Assembly (NCBI GenBank): GCA_030690175.1
Contig: JAUYHE010000007.1
Location: 1-6,396, forward strand
DNA length: 6,396 nucleotides
DNA from: a bacterium
GTDB lineage: Bacteria > Patescibacteriota > Microgenomatia > Woykebacterales > RBG-16-39-9b
Reading direction: 5' to 3'
Positions within the stretch are counted from its first letter, which is position 1. Each line of letters begins with the position of its first letter. This document shows, one piece after another, positions 4,972-6,396 of the stretch. A program made the position numbers and the translations under genes. Under the pieces are notes generated by a model that made no database searches, was not told the DNA's origin, and saw nothing but the letters and a program-made list of their open reading frames with translations.

Positions 4972-5544
4972 ATGGCAAAGATCTTTGATCATCTTCTCAA
5001 TAGAGACCTTGCTCACGTAATTCGTTTTAATAACCGTCCGCAACATTTTCCAGAGAGTGTGGCTGAACATTCTTTTTACGTTGCTTATTTTGTCCTAATC
5101 ATCTGCAGTCTTTTGGAAAAAAAGAAAGTAAAGGTGGATACTAAAAAAGCCCTGGCGATGGCCCTAATTCACGACAGTGAAGAAGGCTTTTCCGGTGACA
5201 TCCTCAACCCATTCAAACATTTCAACGAAAAGGTCTACGCTGCGATTCGTGAAGTAAATCGCCAAATGGTAGGGGAGATGTTCGCTGACTTACCAGCCGA
5301 TTTGAATAGTGAGCTTGTGCAACTGTGGAAAGAAGAAAGTACCGCCAAAAGCATCGAGTCCCAAGTGGTAAAAGTAGCCGACAAATTGCAGCTTCTTAGC
5401 AAATGTTTTGAGGAAATAGCGGCAGGGAATACTTACTTCGAAGAAATTTACAAGGACCAGCTTTCTTCCTTAAAAAAATTGAACCAACCTTGGTGGCAGA
5501 AAATCGCTAGCGAGGTCCTCTCCGGAGCCGAGAAACAGGTCTAA
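4972..5544 (+). CDS. YfbR-like HD-domain 5'-deoxynucleotidase
   Basis: This 190-residue HD-superfamily phosphohydrolase resembles E. coli YfbR (199 aa), a divalent-metal enzyme that dephosphorylates deoxyribonucleoside 5'-monophosphates in nucleotide salvage. The visible residues align almost number for number with the YfbR active site: Arg18 ('HVIRFNN'), His33 ('VAEHSF'), His67-Asp68 with Glu71 ('ALIHDSEEGFSGDI'), Asp76, and Asp137 ('VVKVADKLQLL'). All metal and catalytic positions are therefore kept. The family also includes HDDC2-type members, so the exact substrate is uncertain. The start is the ATG at 4972, the only one giving the normal N-terminus. It has no Shine-Dalgarno sequence, and the promoter lies within 10 nt. 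It is transcribed divergently from the 332-residue gene and convergently with the STAS-like gene, with overlapping stop codons. The product is Lys-rich (K:R 19:5). Confidence 0.88.
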   Translation: MAKIFDHLLNRDLAHVIRFNNRPQHFPESVAEHSFYVAYFVLIICSLLEKKKVKVDTKKALAMALIHDSEEGFSGDILNPFKHFNEKVYAAIREVNRQMVGEMFADLPADLNSELVQLWKEESTAKSIESQVVKVADKLQLLSKCFEEIAAGNTYFEEIYKDQLSSLKKLNQPWWQKIASEVLSGAEKQV

Positions 5545-5900
5545 ACCGACTTTTCTAAAAGCCATTTTTTAGCAGCTTCAAAGTCGCTAAAAAATTTAGA
5601 ATTTTGAATCATTGAATGTGATATCTCATTTAGAATAAAGTTAAAAAAGCCCTTTTGCTTATGAAAAAGCGCGATTTTCACCGTTTTTGGAAACCCATCA
5701 GCTATACGATCGTAGGCCATTTTCATCGCTTTAGGTTCATAATTAGTCATCTCTGAATAATCCAAAAGAAACTTCGCGTTGGGATCTTTTTCTATTGCCG
5801 GGTTAACATATCTAATAAGCGCATCCATATCTTGATAAGTATAAATACCACTCGCTCTGTGGAGAATATAATCTTCTTTTTCTTCTGTTATAGCTGGCAT
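5541..5900 (-). CDS. SpoIIAA/STAS-like domain protein
   Basis: The product is a single-domain protein of 119 residues. Its pattern fits the SpoIIAA-like (STAS/SEC14-type) fold: an N-terminal strand pair ('YILHRASGIYTYQD'), a helix, a core strand 'AKFLLDYSEM' (43-52), a helix, 'TVKIALFHK' (about 73-81), and a C-terminal 'SKFFSDFEAAKKWLLEK' motif like the family's 'vFrdldeAlaWL'. Such proteins are small cytosolic modules of mostly unknown function. The serine in 'DYSEM' is not in the usual anti-sigma-antagonist phosphorylation context, so a partner-switching role should not be assumed. The ATG at 5900 lies 8 nt after an exact TATAAT and has no Shine-Dalgarno sequence. The gene lies 22 nt after dinB, and its stop codon overlaps that of the convergent YfbR-like gene. 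Assignment is by fold pattern, with moderate certainty. Confidence 0.65.
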   Translation of the reverse strand: MPAITEEKEDYILHRASGIYTYQDMDALIRYVNPAIEKDPNAKFLLDYSEMTNYEPKAMKMAYDRIADGFPKTVKIALFHKQKGFFNFILNEISHSMIQNSKFFSDFEAAKKWLLEKSV

Positions 5901-5908
5901 ATAATTAA

Positions 5909-5938
5909 ATTATACTCGCTTTCTAACTATATTTTCTA
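5909..5938 (-). promoter_or_regulatory. Promoter for the STAS-like gene
   Basis: An exact TATAAT (5914-5909) lies 8 nt before the ATG at 5900. A partial -35, TAGAAA (5938-5933, 4 of 6), lies 18 bp further up, overlapping the end of dinB. Transcription would begin at or within a few bases of the ATG, implying a leaderless mRNA. Confidence 0.5.
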
Positions 5939-6396
5939 GTTTGTAGACTTAGCAATGCTGCTGGGACCACCGCTTCTTTTCCAAATTTCTCCTTTAAGGT
6001 GTCGATTCTTTTTTCCAGCTCAAGTCTTTTTTCTCCAACACTGTTAAATAGAGTTAGTTGTTTCGGTTCGGGAGTCTGACCCTTGAAGGTAAAATCGGAA
6101 ATTCCTATTCCAACTAATCGCAAGGGCGTCTGACCATCCCAAAGTTCTTGCAAAAGTATTTTTCCCATTTCGAAAATTTCTTTTGTAGAGGCTGTGGGGT
6201 AGGGAAGGACGCGTCGGCGGGAGAGGGTACGGAAATCGCTGTAGCGAATGGTGGCGTAGACGCAACGACCGAAATAGTCTTCACGGCGCATTTCGGTGCC
6301 AACTTTTTCAGCTAGTCTTTGCAGCATCGCTAGGATAAATTTCGAGTCATTGCTGTTTTTCGCAAAGGTTTCACTCCGAGAGACGGATTTCACCTC
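5923..6396 (-). CDS. dinB: DNA polymerase IV, C-terminal part (partial, runs off right edge)
   Basis: The frame is open to the window edge; a GTG at 6393 is internal, not a start. The visible 157 residues are the C-terminal part of a Y-family translesion polymerase: the little-finger domain (from about 'KSVSRSETFAKNSND' through 'RYSDFRTLSRRRVLPYPT' to 'LRLVGIGISDF') and a C-terminal tail. 'KQLTLFNS' (around residues 112-119) is a canonical QLxLF sliding-clamp-binding motif, so this is a clamp-recruited Pol IV. The tail after the motif, with 'LEKRIDTLKEKFGKEAVVPAALL', matches the short helix-forming extension common in DinB proteins. The catalytic palm and fingers lie outside the window, so activity cannot be judged. 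The enzyme copies past damaged bases with low fidelity. The downstream STAS-like gene has its own -10 box within the 22-nt gap. Confidence 0.93.
   Translation of the reverse strand, partial: EVKSVSRSETFAKNSNDSKFILAMLQRLAEKVGTEMRREDYFGRCVYATIRYSDFRTLSRRRVLPYPTASTKEIFEMGKILLQELWDGQTPLRLVGIGISDFTFKGQTPEPKQLTLFNSVGEKRLELEKRIDTLKEKFGKEAVVPAALLSLQTRKYS

Noticed and set aside
1..6396. Toxin-antitoxin, insertion sequence, tRNA or known defence system
   Set aside because: No transposase, terminal repeats, tRNA cloverleaf, nuclease or toxin motifs were seen; the two unknown genes could be defence-related, but nothing in the sequence shows it.

Overview
This window carries seven genes on the minus strand and one on the plus strand. 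It looks like chromosomal DNA of a small-genome bacterium, most plausibly a candidate-phyla-radiation (Patescibacteria/Microgenomates-like) lineage. That placement is an inference. It rests on the style of the two membrane histidine kinases (one with an 'NPYALL' 7TM-type N-terminus, one with a 'MAAHELRTPLTAIRGYL' H-box), on a serine hydroxymethyltransferase with the 'QGGPHDDQ' variant, and on Lys-rich proteins whose genes lack Shine-Dalgarno sequences. TGA is used as a stop, so the code is standard. A marker-gene or whole-contig search would be needed to place the organism.

Layout from high to low coordinates on the minus strand: the C-terminal part of DNA polymerase IV (dinB, cut by the window edge); a small SpoIIAA/STAS-like protein; the convergent plus-strand YfbR-like HD 5'-nucleotidase, whose stop overlaps that of the STAS-like gene; a 332-residue Arg-rich protein of unknown function; a 99-residue double zinc-ribbon protein; a structured, repeat-bearing intergenic stretch of about 180 bp; glyA; a 6-TM/PAS histidine kinase; and the first 54 codons of a second, 7TM-type histidine kinase that runs off the left edge.

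The most distinctive part is the two-gene segment at about 3490-4940. Both genes start with TTG, both have real Shine-Dalgarno sequences, and both have near-consensus sigma70-type promoters with exact TATAAT boxes and 17-bp spacers. Both products are Arg-rich (R:K 41:12 and 10:4). The flanking housekeeping genes start with ATG, lack Shine-Dalgarno sequences, have -10-like boxes only 7-15 nt before the ATG (leaderless or nearly so), and mostly encode Lys-rich products. The zinc-ribbon promoter also carries an 8-bp-arm dyad over its -35 box. The divergent promoters of the 332-residue gene and the YfbR-like gene appear to share one palindromic -35 hexamer (TTGCAA). Together these suggest a separately regulated, possibly acquired cassette of unknown function.

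No pathway links the remaining genes: glyA serves one-carbon metabolism, the YfbR-like enzyme nucleotide salvage, DinB translesion synthesis, and the kinases signalling. No response regulator, tRNA, rRNA, transposase or CRISPR array is visible.
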